From Dictyobacter aurantiacus (GTDB taxonomy: Bacteria; Chloroflexota; Ktedonobacteria; Ktedonobacterales; Ktedonobacteraceae): DNA of 64,000 nt. The notes below the pieces were generated by a model that was not told the DNA's origin, did not search any database, and was given only the letters and a program-made list of their open reading frames with translations. Below, in pieces: positions 1 through 8,532 of this stretch (positions are counted from its first letter, which is position 1; each line of letters opens with the position of its first letter). Position numbers and translations under genes: made by a program. The stretch is from assembly GCF_003967515.1 (NCBI RefSeq), contig NZ_BIFQ01000002.1, forward strand, positions 186,001-250,000, read 5' to 3'.

Positions 1-119
1 GCCGTCGCAATAGCTATATTTGTACGCTCAAGAATATCGCTTGACTGTGCGTATCGATCAACAATCCCCGCCTGCATATCCATTACTAACAGGGCCGCGT
101 TTGCTTGCGTATCAGACAT
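1..119 (-). CDS. isochorismatase-like cysteine hydrolase, N-terminal fragment
   Basis: The gene reads leftward from an ATG at 119 and runs off the window edge, so only about 39 residues are visible. The start of the protein contains LLVMDMQAGIVDRY, the first strand of the isochorismatase-like fold; the Asp after the hydrophobic strand is usually catalytic in this family. A purine-rich AAAGGA stretch precedes the ATG at slightly long spacing. Substrate cannot be guessed from this fragment. The family call rests on one motif only. Confidence 0.6.
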   Translation of the reverse strand, partial: MSDTQANAALLVMDMQAGIVDRYAQSSDILERTNIAIAT

Positions 120-204
120 CGATTGATGGTTTCCTTTCTGTTTCTCCTGAAATTTATTATATACTGTAATAGTTGCTATTGTCATAAGAATATATCTTAT
201 CACC

Positions 205-372
205 TGCAGCTTGCATAAGCTTGCACATCTGCAGTGCTGCGTGTCAACTTTATATTAACGCATGGGGACGCGCGAATGCGCGTCCCCATGCGTTAATATA
301 AAAAACCAGCGCGGCCGCGCAGCGGACGCGCGTGCGGGGGCGCTCACGTGCCCCAGAGTGCTAAGAAGAAGA
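205..372. repeat. MITE-like palindromic element, copy 1
   Basis: This stretch has a 23-bp perfect inverted repeat (251-273 and 278-300, loop GAAT). It is followed by an A-run and a GC-rich tail with GCGGACGCGCGTGCGGGGGC, which recurs after the palindromes near 11.0 kb and 60.6 kb. The left flank AGCTTGCACATCTGCAGTGCT matches the left flank of the 60.5-kb copy. The A-run lies after the stem on the plus strand, so this is not a normal terminator. The ends are approximate. Confidence 0.6.
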
Positions 373-426
373 TCTATTCTAAGTGAAATACTCTATACGG
401 AACAATAGAAAGCAGGGATGTTAATA

Positions 427-1302
427 ATGATCGATACAGGATTAGCGGGCAAGGTAGCCTTAATCACCGGTGGTAACCACGGCATCGGCGCCGCTACGGC
501 CAGAGCGTTAGCGCGCGAGGGCGCGTCCGTACTGATCAATTATCTCCGTATGCCTGCACTGGGATCACCCGCCCCATCGGACGATGCATCATCACCCGGA
601 CTCGCCTTCTACAATAGCCGACGTGCCCAGGACGCGGACGAGGTTGTTAGGAATCTTCGTGAGCAGGGAGGACGCGCGCAGGCGATTGAGGCCGATCTGT
701 CCAATCCCACCACCATCCCCTGGCTCTTTGAGCAGGCTGAATACCTGTTTGGACCCGTTGATGTGCTGGTGAATAACGCGGATTACTGCCAGGCTGATAC
801 GTTCATCCCTAAAGGCTATCCGGGCTCGGCCGATCTTACGCCAGGCGGCTATCCGCTGTCTGCATTGAGCGCGGAAAGCCACGATCGCCACTTCGCGATC
901 AATAGTCGGGCCGTGGCGCTGATGATGGCGGAGTTCGCCCGGCGACGCATCACCAAAGATCTACGCGATGGACGCATTATCAATCTCAGTACCGATGCCG
1001 CCTCGGGTTTTGGGCAGAATACATCCTATGGAGCAAGTAAGTTCGCTATGGAATCCTATTCTCGGGCGGCCGCCCATGAACTGGGACCATACGGCATTAC
1101 CGTCAATATTGTGTCGCCAGGACCCACTCAGACAGGTTGGATCACGCCTGCCATGGAGCAGGCACTGTCTGAGCAGACCCCATTGCGACGCGTTGGTCAA
1201 CCTGAGGACCTGGCCGATGTGATCGTCTTTCTCGCCTCCCAGCAAGCCCGCTGGCTCACCGGACAGATTCTGTATGTCGGCGGCGGCCATCGCATGTTGT
1301 AA
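427..1302 (+). CDS. short-chain dehydrogenase/reductase (SDR)
   Basis: NAD(P)-dependent oxidoreductase of the classical SDR type. It has TGGNHGIG for the Rossmann loop, NLSTDAAS with the catalytic Ser and YGASK with the Tyr and Lys. The C-terminal end GQILYVGGGHRML is typical. Two oddities are visible: an insertion of about 25 residues after beta-2 (around residues 42-68) and another after the usual NNAG motif, which here reads NNAD followed by CQADTF. The ATG at 427 is preferred because AGCAGGG lies at good spacing; an ATG at 418 in the same frame sits directly against that site. The gene is convergent with the chitinase at 1337. Substrate unknown. Confidence 0.85.
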   Translation: MIDTGLAGKVALITGGNHGIGAATARALAREGASVLINYLRMPALGSPAPSDDASSPGLAFYNSRRAQDADEVVRNLREQGGRAQAIEADLSNPTTIPWLFEQAEYLFGPVDVLVNNADYCQADTFIPKGYPGSADLTPGGYPLSALSAESHDRHFAINSRAVALMMAEFARRRITKDLRDGRIINLSTDAASGFGQNTSYGASKFAMESYSRAAAHELGPYGITVNIVSPGPTQTGWITPAMEQALSEQTPLRRVGQPEDLADVIVFLASQQARWLTGQILYVGGGHRML

Positions 1303-1336
1303 CAGCCGCCGCCTATGGACCATCTCCTATGGCAGG

Positions 1337-2839
1337 TTACGGCAAGGTCGCCAGGTGCGCGCCAACGGTATGCGCGAAGTTATACCCGTTTGACGCATCC
1401 CAGTTGATCGACCATGTCATCGCTCCCCGAATGGTTGGGTAGGTCGTTGATGGCCTGAACGAGCCACAGTTCGTACCCGTTGCCAGGCAATCCAGAGCAT
1501 TATTCACCACCGATGGCGAGACATATCCTCCGCCCGCAGCCGAACTGCTCGCGGGAACGCCAATCCCAACCTGGTCGGCCCTCAACCCTCCCTGCAGTTG
1601 AATGCAGGCCAGGGCCGTCAGGAAGTCCTCGCTCCCTTCGGAATAAACCCTGCCATCGCAGCCGTTCATGCTGCCAGAATTGTAGTACTGCATGTTGACG
1701 ACGGTCAGGATATCCTTGATCTGTAAGGCCAGCTGGAAGTAGGCACTACCCGTGGATTGCATGTCGATCGTCTGCGGCGCCAGCGTAATAATGAGATTCG
1801 AACCTACCAGCGTAGAGAGCTGCCGCAGGGCGCTACCCATATAGGTCGGGTTGATGCCGTTCTCCAGATCGATGTCGACCCCATCAAAACCATAGGTCTT
1901 GATCAACTGGTAGACGCTATTGGCGAAGTTGCTGGCCGAGGTCGCGTCGCCGACACTGATGGTTCCGTTCTGCCCGCCAACGGAAATGATGACCTTCTTG
2001 CCCTGTGCGTGCAACGTCGCGATGTCGCTGGTAAATTGCGCCGCGCTATAGCCTCCCAGGGCGGAGGAAAGACCAGAATCGATGCTAAAGGTAACGCCAC
2101 CAGGGGTGGAGGGATCAGCATTGGCGAAGGCCACCGCGATCAGGTTATATTGTGCATCGACCCCGCTCAGCCTGAGAGGAGTCGCGCCATTGGTAAAGTC
2201 CTGCCAGTAGCCGGTTAAGATATGCTCGGGCAACCCTCCTCCGCAGGCGGTACAGGGCGTGGGGGTCGCTGTTGGAAGCACCGTTGGCGTAGGCGTCGGG
2301 GTACTGGTGGCCGTTGGCGATGGGGTGGGCGTTGGCGTCCCATTTCCACCGGGACCCGCCAGGCTGATGTCGTCTACGTAACCACTATTCTGCGCGTACC
2401 AGTCATGAACGTAGATCGTGATGCTGCTGGTACTGCTTCCAGTCGTGAATGAATAGGAGAGCTGTGTATAGCTTGAACTGTTCGTCCAGTTGCTGCCATA
2501 GCCGTTGACGCCCAGGTACATATACGATCCATCCACATACGCGCTGAGCGTGTATGCCGTACCAGGCAGAACACTGATGGTCTGCGTACACTGTCCCGTG
2601 GTCGAGTTGCTCGGGTTGAGCTGTAAGGCATAAGCACCGCTATGTACTGGGCTGTTCACCACAGTATCACCGGGATCACAGCTCCAACCGCTGAGGTTCC
2701 CTGTCTCAAAGCCTCCATTGGTCACCAGGTTGTTGGCCGCTACGGCCACACCCACCGACCTGTTGAAGAAGAGCAGTAGCACCATACCGCTCAAGACGCA
2801 CAGCGCAACGCTGATCTGTGCCAGTTTGCTGCGAAACAT
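1337..2839 (-). CDS. secreted GH18 chitinase with N-terminal CBM
   Basis: Predicted extracellular chitinase of 500 residues. In order it has a signal peptide or anchor (residues 1-35), a carbohydrate-binding beta-sandwich (about 36-160, starting NLVTNGGFETGNLSGW), a Thr/Pro/Ser linker (about 168-195) and a GH18 barrel. The barrel has DGVDIDLE, matching the family motif DxxDxDxE with the catalytic Glu at the end. Family knowledge: GH18 cleaves chitin by substrate-assisted retention. The start has AAGGAG at correct spacing. The neighbour at 2925 carries a near-duplicate of the same binding module at its C-terminus, so the two probably act together on chitin. Confidence 0.92.
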   Translation of the reverse strand: MFRSKLAQISVALCVLSGMVLLLFFNRSVGVAVAANNLVTNGGFETGNLSGWSCDPGDTVVNSPVHSGAYALQLNPSNSTTGQCTQTISVLPGTAYTLSAYVDGSYMYLGVNGYGSNWTNSSSYTQLSYSFTTGSSTSSITIYVHDWYAQNSGYVDDISLAGPGGNGTPTPTPSPTATSTPTPTPTVLPTATPTPCTACGGGLPEHILTGYWQDFTNGATPLRLSGVDAQYNLIAVAFANADPSTPGGVTFSIDSGLSSALGGYSAAQFTSDIATLHAQGKKVIISVGGQNGTISVGDATSASNFANSVYQLIKTYGFDGVDIDLENGINPTYMGSALRQLSTLVGSNLIITLAPQTIDMQSTGSAYFQLALQIKDILTVVNMQYYNSGSMNGCDGRVYSEGSEDFLTALACIQLQGGLRADQVGIGVPASSSAAGGGYVSPSVVNNALDCLATGTNCGSFRPSTTYPTIRGAMTWSINWDASNGYNFAHTVGAHLATLP

Positions 2840-2924
2840 TCTTGCGCTCCTTGCAATATGTTCAACACGAATTCAACCAAACAGGCGACCGGTCGGAGAA
2901 CCACCGTCCTCCGACCGCGCGCCA

Positions 2925-5183
2925 TCAGCTTAAAGAGACATCGTCAACGTAGACGTTCCCCTGGAGATACCAGCCGTGTACAAAGATCGTGATACTGGTC
3001 GTACTGGCAGTAGTCGTGAATGAATAACTCAGCAATCCATAGCTGCTCGCATTCATCCAGTTACTGGAGTAACCGTTGACACCCAGGTAGACATAGTTTC
3101 CCTGCACGTACGCTTTCAATGTATACGCATGGTTGGGCTGGACATTGATCGTCTGCGTGCATTGACCGGTGGTCGAATTCGAGGGCGTCAACTGCAAGGC
3201 ATAGCTCCCACTGTACACAGGACTACTCACGACTGTATCCCCTGGATCACAACTCCAACTACTGAGATTCCCCGTCTCGAATCCTCCATTTGTCACCAGG
3301 TTGCCTGGCGTAGGTGTAGGAGTAGGTGTCGGATTGGGAGTTGGTGTGGGCGTCGGATTCGGCGTCGGCGTCGGTGTAGGATTGGGAGTAGGTGTCGGAT
3401 TCGGAGTTGGCGTCGGCGTCGGATTCGGGGTTGGCGTCGGCGTAGGGATAGTTCCCCCTGCCAGGCCGTTGGCGACGGCGTTCAGTAATGTGTCAGCAGG
3501 ATCATTGGCGTCCAGGGAAAAGAGCATCGCGCCGCCGAGGTTGTGGGACTTGATGTAATCGGTCTTTGCGGCGATCGATTGCGGGGTGTCGCCCGTGTAG
3601 AAGTTGGTGCCATCGTAGATCCAGCTGGCCTGGGTAGTGGAATCAAAGAAGTTGTCGCTGGTGTTGCTGGTCAGACCTGCGGCGGCCAGTTCTTTGTAGT
3701 CGGCGATTCCTGCCTGCTGGCTGGTGGGAAATGAGGGCGATGGCCCGGTCGCGCTTTGATAGAGACCGTGGTTGCTGCCAGCGGCGACGCCAGTCCAGCC
3801 GCGATAGTAGAGCGGGAAGCCCATCACCAGCTTGCCAGATGGGAATCCGCCGGGGATACCATAGGCTGCCGAGCCCGTTGTCCAATCTTTGATCGCGCTA
3901 TCAATGTTATATTTCTCGCTGCCAGGCGCTATCGGCTGGGATGGATCGTTGGGCGAGGCGTACAGGGGATCCTGAAAGTTCGTGGGACCGGTGCTCTCAA
4001 ATCCTCCATGCATGTCATAGGTCATCACATCCGCGTAATCGAGATACTTGCCTACCTGGTCGGTCTGGATGTACGCGATCTTATCCTGCCCGGAAGGTAC
4101 CGCCGCCGTCAGTTGGAAATGCTTGCCGATACTGCTACCATAGGAGTCCAACTCCGTACGGAACTCCTGGAGCAGCAAGGTGTAGTTGGCACTATCCTGG
4201 GCGCTATAGTGATTGCCGATATGCCCCTGGGTCCCGGGATACTCCCAGTCGATATCAAAACCGTCAAAGATACCCGCGGCGGATGCGTTCCCTCCGGAGG
4301 GATCACCGCTGATTCCCGTGGGCAGGTTGCCTTTGAGGAACATCGAGATACACGAACTGACGAACTTCTGCCGTGAGGCTGACGTGGCGGCTACATCGGA
4401 AAAATACTTGGAGTAGGTCCAGCCCCCCAGCGAGAGCAACAGTTTCAGATTGGGATACTTTACCTTGAGCTCGCGCAACTGGTTGAAGTTTCCCTTTATT
4501 GGCTGGCTATACGAATCAGAGCTCCCATCTACGGAATTGGAGCTATAACTCTTCTGATAATCGGCAAACGCGTCACCGGCACCATCACCCGCGTTGGGGT
4601 CACTTTCGTTGCTGGAGTCAGATGCCTTGATGGTTTCAAAACACGTCAGGTTGACTGGATCGATGTTTTCAAAGTCGTAGATAATAGCGGTGAGCTTAGA
4701 GGCGGCTCCTGACGTGTCAACGGTTGAGGGATAATAACTGTTGCCATAGATGCCCCATTGATCAAAATAGGCGATATTCTGATACGGGCTACTCCCTGCC
4801 GCCTGGGTCGCGGCGCTGACCGCCGAACTTTGCGCCGAGACGTTTCCGTCTTTGTCATATGCCTGCACAGTAAAGGTATAGCTGGTTGAGGGCCGCAGCG
4901 AACTGATCGTGACCGCTGTCCCCATAGAGGTCGCGACGATCTGTGAACCATTAAAAACATAGTAGGCCGCGACATCCCCCGTCCCCGAATTATCGGTGGA
5001 GGCGGACCAGCTGAGGGTAATTGATTGTGATCCGCTAAAGACAACATTAACATTGGTAGGCGTAGAGATAGTGGAAGCGTCCGCTGCTCCATGCGCAATT
5101 GAGGGAACATAGAATACAGTGGCAAGCAACAAGAGCAGGAATAGACCCACTCTTCCTGGCTGCCACAACTTTGCATTTGTCAT
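2925..5183 (-). CDS. secreted GH18 chitinase with FN3 and C-terminal CBM
   Basis: Large extracellular chitinase of about 752 residues. After a signal peptide (ending near IAHGAADA) there is a fibronectin type III domain (about residues 25-115), a GH18 catalytic barrel with DGFDIDWEYPG (catalytic Glu in DxxDxDxE), a long Pro-Thr repeat linker encoded near 3305-3450, and a C-terminal carbohydrate-binding module starting NLVTNGGFETGNLSSW. The ATG at 5183 is chosen over an in-frame one at 5276 because AAGGAG lies 7 bases before it and a signal peptide follows at once. DIDWEYPG is the chitinase A/D-type motif. It is upstream of the second chitinase in the same direction. Confidence 0.93.
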   Translation of the reverse strand: MTNAKLWQPGRVGLFLLLLLATVFYVPSIAHGAADASTISTPTNVNVVFSGSQSITLSWSASTDNSGTGDVAAYYVFNGSQIVATSMGTAVTISSLRPSTSYTFTVQAYDKDGNVSAQSSAVSAATQAAGSSPYQNIAYFDQWGIYGNSYYPSTVDTSGAASKLTAIIYDFENIDPVNLTCFETIKASDSSNESDPNAGDGAGDAFADYQKSYSSNSVDGSSDSYSQPIKGNFNQLRELKVKYPNLKLLLSLGGWTYSKYFSDVAATSASRQKFVSSCISMFLKGNLPTGISGDPSGGNASAAGIFDGFDIDWEYPGTQGHIGNHYSAQDSANYTLLLQEFRTELDSYGSSIGKHFQLTAAVPSGQDKIAYIQTDQVGKYLDYADVMTYDMHGGFESTGPTNFQDPLYASPNDPSQPIAPGSEKYNIDSAIKDWTTGSAAYGIPGGFPSGKLVMGFPLYYRGWTGVAAGSNHGLYQSATGPSPSFPTSQQAGIADYKELAAAGLTSNTSDNFFDSTTQASWIYDGTNFYTGDTPQSIAAKTDYIKSHNLGGAMLFSLDANDPADTLLNAVANGLAGGTIPTPTPTPNPTPTPTPNPTPTPNPTPTPTPNPTPTPTPNPTPTPTPTPGNLVTNGGFETGNLSSWSCDPGDTVVSSPVYSGSYALQLTPSNSTTGQCTQTINVQPNHAYTLKAYVQGNYVYLGVNGYSSNWMNASSYGLLSYSFTTTASTTSITIFVHGWYLQGNVYVDDVSLS

Positions 5184-5932
5184 AAGGTGCTCCTTGCGTT
5201 CATCCGATAAGCAGTCCATGCTAAAATGATCGCCTGAAACCGATTGACTTGAAAAACAGCTGTGCGCCCGACTCACATCAGGATTTATAATCTATAGCGA
5301 TCATGTTCCTCCTTTCATGTTGCAAGTACATCTAGTTGTTAGAACAACAAAATGACTTACGTTTTATCTGCCGCTTCCATTAAAGAGATGGTGCTCGAAA
5401 ACAAAAGCTTTTCCAGAAAAAGCCCTTTACGTATCATATGCCCCTGATGAAAGTGTACCCAAGCCTGGTGTATATGTCAATATGTATATACCAGTAGCTG
5501 CCGGGCTTGCTCCGGCTTTCCCATACGCGCCGGACTGGCCTCGGCTTGCGCACCTATCCTAAAAGTCCTCCTTTCCCTACCCCCATTAGTCCTTTTGGGT
5601 ATACGAATGTTACAAAGCTGTTATCATACAGTTGAGCATAAAAAGTGCAAAGGATTTCTCTCCTTGCGCAGTGGCTCAGATTGTGAGCTACATCACATAT
5701 ATAAATGGAAATATATTGTATGCTATGGTTAAAAAATAGCGTTATTTTTTATAGGCGGGAAACAAAAAATAGCGAGACAATTTTATATTGATGCACTTAT
5801 TTATGGAAATGGTCTGACTAAAGTTGATGCAAGTTCTATCAGTTTTTATTTTTTCGGATTCTCGTTGGCCTTCTTATTTAGACATGGGTACGCAGAGAAC
5901 CCACCAGTATTTCAAAGGAAAACAGTCAGTCG
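5184..5932. other. intergenic region between divergent secreted-protein genes
   Basis: About 750 bases without a credible gene. It holds upstream sequence for the chitinase pair (leftward) and the secreted protein at 5933 (rightward). A decayed REP-like hairpin lies at 5494-5518 (CCGGGCTTGCTCCGG), a CRP-like site at 5682-5697, and an AT-rich inverted repeat AAAAAATA/TATTTTTT at 5731-5750 whose left arm recurs directly near 5766. The remainder is AT-rich and shows nothing else clear. Confidence 0.6.
5682..5697. promoter_or_regulatory. candidate CRP/FNR-family binding site
   Basis: TGTGAGCTACATCACA fits the symmetric TGTGA-N6-TCACA consensus of the CRP family exactly. It sits between divergent genes for chitinases and a secreted protein, where carbon-source control would make sense. 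No cAMP-receptor gene is in the window, so the link to CRP is inferred from the site alone. Confidence 0.45.
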
Positions 5933-7045
5933 ATGCGTAGTAGACTATCATTACCACAAAAAATATTTCAGCAGAAAGGGCCGCTCAATCTACGAGATCA
6001 GAATTGGAGAGCGAGTAGATTACTCATTGTATGTGTCTTATCTTTGCTATTGGTGATCGTTGCCACAAGTGTCTTTCTGGCATATGTGTTTCCATCAAGT
6101 AAGGCAACAACCGATCAGTCGGGCGAGACATTTACGATGGCGCCCAAACCAACACAACCCACTCCGACTCCGACGCCGGCATTTGATCCTAATCTCAATG
6201 CGATTCTGCCTACCCATCGTATCGTCGCGTTCTACGCGATACCTGGCGCCGCCGCCACAGGTCCCGCTTACCAGTTAAGCGCTGACATGCTGGCACACTT
6301 GAAGGCGCAGGGGGCAGAATATGAGCGTCTTGATCCGTCCCATCCTGTCCAGTTAGGGATCGATCTGGTCGTAAGTATCCCTGATGGCTTTCCCGGACCA
6401 GACAATACCTACAGCCATCACCTCGATAGCGACACCATTCAGCAGTATATTGATTTTTGTAAAACTAACAATTTACTGCTTTTCCTTGACCTGAACTTTG
6501 GCTGGTCACCGGTTATGCCAGAGGTCAATTATTTTCTCCCCTACCTGGAAAAATATAGCTTTGTCCATATGGCCGTCGATCCCGAGTGGATGTTTCCCCG
6601 TCATGATGGCATCCCCGGCACGAATCTCAGCAATGTGCGGGCCTCTGATCTCAATCCAATCATTGAGGCGGTAGCGGCCATTCCGATGAAATACCATGTG
6701 CCGCGTAAGATTCTCGTTATCCATCAGTATCGCCCCAGCGGCGATGGCACGGCAACACCAAATGACGCGGGCAAGGCGGAGATCGCGGATAAGCGCGACA
6801 TCATTATTGACCCGCGGGTGGATACCGTCATCCACGTCGATAGCGTCGGGGGCTATCCCGGTGATCATGGCGATAAGATGCGCCAGTATCACGAGTGGGT
6901 ACACGACGATTTGCAGGCCTATCACAATTTCGATTACGGTGGCTTCAAATTGTTCTATAACATCGAATCCAAAACCAGCGTTATGACACCAGCGGAGGTG
7001 CTCTCTATGCAGCCTGCTCCCCTGGTCGTCACCTACGGCAACTGA
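5933..7045 (+). CDS. membrane-anchored or secreted protein of unknown function
   Basis: A 370-residue protein with a charged N-terminus, one hydrophobic helix (about residues 31-53), a Pro-Thr linker (about 66-80, QPTPTPTPA) and a globular domain of about 285 residues. The domain has alternating strand/helix character with motifs LLLFLDLNFGW, HMAVDPEWMFP and TVIHVDSVGGYPGDHGDK, suggesting a TIM-barrel, perhaps glycosidase-like, but no family motif is recognised. The linker matches those of the chitinases next door, so an extracellular role on polymers is plausible. AAAGGAAAA precedes the start. A hairpin at 7104-7130 follows the gene. Confidence 0.7.
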   Translation: MRSRLSLPQKIFQQKGPLNLRDQNWRASRLLIVCVLSLLLVIVATSVFLAYVFPSSKATTDQSGETFTMAPKPTQPTPTPTPAFDPNLNAILPTHRIVAFYAIPGAAATGPAYQLSADMLAHLKAQGAEYERLDPSHPVQLGIDLVVSIPDGFPGPDNTYSHHLDSDTIQQYIDFCKTNNLLLFLDLNFGWSPVMPEVNYFLPYLEKYSFVHMAVDPEWMFPRHDGIPGTNLSNVRASDLNPIIEAVAAIPMKYHVPRKILVIHQYRPSGDGTATPNDAGKAEIADKRDIIIDPRVDTVIHVDSVGGYPGDHGDKMRQYHEWVHDDLQAYHNFDYGGFKLFYNIESKTSVMTPAEVLSMQPAPLVVTYGN

Positions 7046-7103
7046 TCGTTCGATTTCTAAGATATGATCTTTAATGAATAAAGCCGGTAAAAAGCGGAGA
7101 GAT

Positions 7104-7130
7104 GCAGGAGGGGCGCTCAGCCCCTCCTGC
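7104..7130 (+). terminator. hairpin downstream of the 5933 gene
   Basis: An 11-bp perfect GC-rich stem (7104-7114 with 7120-7130, loop GCTCA). No strong T-run follows, so it may stabilise the mRNA end rather than terminate on its own. Confidence 0.5.
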
Positions 7131-7185
7131 CGGGGTTTGGGCGAGCATGCTGGGGGCATGCTCAAGTCCCCAAAATCCCCTCCTC

Positions 7186-7235
7186 TTAAAACAGCAGGGT
7201 GATGTGCGACATCGCACATCACCCTGCTGTTTTAA
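7186..7235. terminator. long bidirectional terminator palindrome
   Basis: A 24-bp perfect stem (7186-7209 with 7212-7235) with a two-base centre and A/T ends on both sides, so a T-run follows the stem in both directions. The stop codon of the P450 gene (7232-7234) lies inside the right arm. It separates convergent transcription of the secreted protein and the P450 operon. Confidence 0.8.
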
Positions 7236-8494
7236 TTTACTAATCCTTTGAAGTTTATGAGAAGGTGGCGGGGGCCGCGCAGGGCGGCGTTATCTCTATA
7301 GGGAGGAGGATCAACCGCGAGCGTCGGTTCGATCAGGCGGCGACTGAGCTCCCTGAGGGCGATATGAGCTTCGATACGTGCCAGAGGCGCGCCAACGCAA
7401 TAGTGGATACCACTACCAAAGCCCAGATGCTCGTTGCCCTGGCGATCGGCAATAAACTCTTCGGGATCCTTAAAACGCGTTCCATCGTGGCTGCCGGAGG
7501 CCAGCACTAGAACGATGGTAGCTCCTTTGGGGATAGTCACTCCGGCGATATCGATGTCGGTCAGCGCGGTACGCGTGCGGAAATGTACCGGCGGATCATA
7601 GCGCAACAGTTCCTCGACATAGGTGATCACCAGGTCGGGATCCTCACGCAGCTGCTGTAAGAGCTCTGGAGAACGCACCATGGCCAGCGTGCCATTGGTG
7701 ATCAGGTTGACGGTCGTCTCGTGTCCAGCGATCAAGAGCAGGACGGCAGTGCTGATCAGTTCGCGTGGCGTCATCGGACCTTCGACGTCGTCGGTGCGCA
7801 TCATGCCCGAGAGCATGTTATCACCGGGATTGGTCTTGAGCCTCTCCAACAATTGAGTCATGTATGCGCGGATTTGCTGGCCGGCATCCATAATCTGCTT
7901 CTGCTGCTCTTCGGTCTGTATCTGGCCTGGGTCCAGGACGGTAGCCAGTAATTCGGCCCAGGCGTGGAAGCGCGCCTCATCCTCACGTGGTACACCCAGC
8001 AGCTGACAGATAACCGTTACCGGCAACGGATAGGCCAGATCATCGACGATGTCAATCTGGCCACCCTGTGTATGTCTGTCCAGGTGCTCTTTGACGATCT
8101 GCTCGATGTGCAAGGTCATACTCTCTATGCGCTCGGGCGTAAACTGGCTCATCACGATACGCCGCAGGCGGTCATGGTTGGGGGGATCTTGAAAGATGAA
8201 TGGAGGCTCAACCTCTTCTTGCTCTGGCACAGGCTGGCCCTGAGCAATCATCTGGGCTCGCTTCTGCTCCATCTGTTCCATTGCCCGTTTCTGAGCGTCG
8301 GATTTGCGCATGTCGGAGCTCACACGAGGATCGTGGAGCAAGAAGACGATCTCATTATACGTGCTGACGACATAGCTACCATCCTCCTGCACGGCCACGG
8401 GAGTATCGCGGAATTGCTCGTAGAGTGGATAGGGATTAGCTATATGCGAGTGGTCCAGGATCTCTTTAAAGTTTATCTTTGACTTTTGTACCAT
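7232..8494 (-). CDS. cytochrome P450 (class I, soluble)
   Basis: Haem-thiolate monooxygenase of 420 residues, typical length for bacterial soluble P450s. Visible motifs are AGHETTVNL in helix I (oxygen activation), EELLR for the ExxR motif and FGSGIHYCVGAPLAR with the haem-ligating Cys. No membrane anchor is present. It is the last gene of a three-gene leftward operon with a ferredoxin reductase and a ferredoxin, which together make a complete class I electron chain: NAD(P)H to FAD protein to 3Fe-4S ferredoxin to P450. The substrate is unknown. A TetR regulator is divergent at the operon head. Confidence 0.95.
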   Translation of the reverse strand: MVQKSKINFKEILDHSHIANPYPLYEQFRDTPVAVQEDGSYVVSTYNEIVFLLHDPRVSSDMRKSDAQKRAMEQMEQKRAQMIAQGQPVPEQEEVEPPFIFQDPPNHDRLRRIVMSQFTPERIESMTLHIEQIVKEHLDRHTQGGQIDIVDDLAYPLPVTVICQLLGVPREDEARFHAWAELLATVLDPGQIQTEEQQKQIMDAGQQIRAYMTQLLERLKTNPGDNMLSGMMRTDDVEGPMTPRELISTAVLLLIAGHETTVNLITNGTLAMVRSPELLQQLREDPDLVITYVEELLRYDPPVHFRTRTALTDIDIAGVTIPKGATIVLVLASGSHDGTRFKDPEEFIADRQGNEHLGFGSGIHYCVGAPLARIEAHIALRELSRRLIEPTLAVDPPPYRDNAALRGPRHLLINFKGLVN

Positions 8495-8532
8495 GGTTGT
8501 CTATCTGTCCTTTCGTCTGTGCCGATACTACT

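Noticed and set aside
251..300. 23-bp palindrome as an ordinary intrinsic terminator
   Set aside because: The A-run follows the stem on the plus strand and no T-run follows on the minus strand; shared flanks place it in the MITE-like family instead.
3301..3450. Dense short tandem repeats that look like a CRISPR or a Val-Gly-rich gene on the plus strand
   Set aside because: It is the coding sequence of the Pro-Thr linker of the chitinase read on the other strand; units are codon repeats, not spacers.
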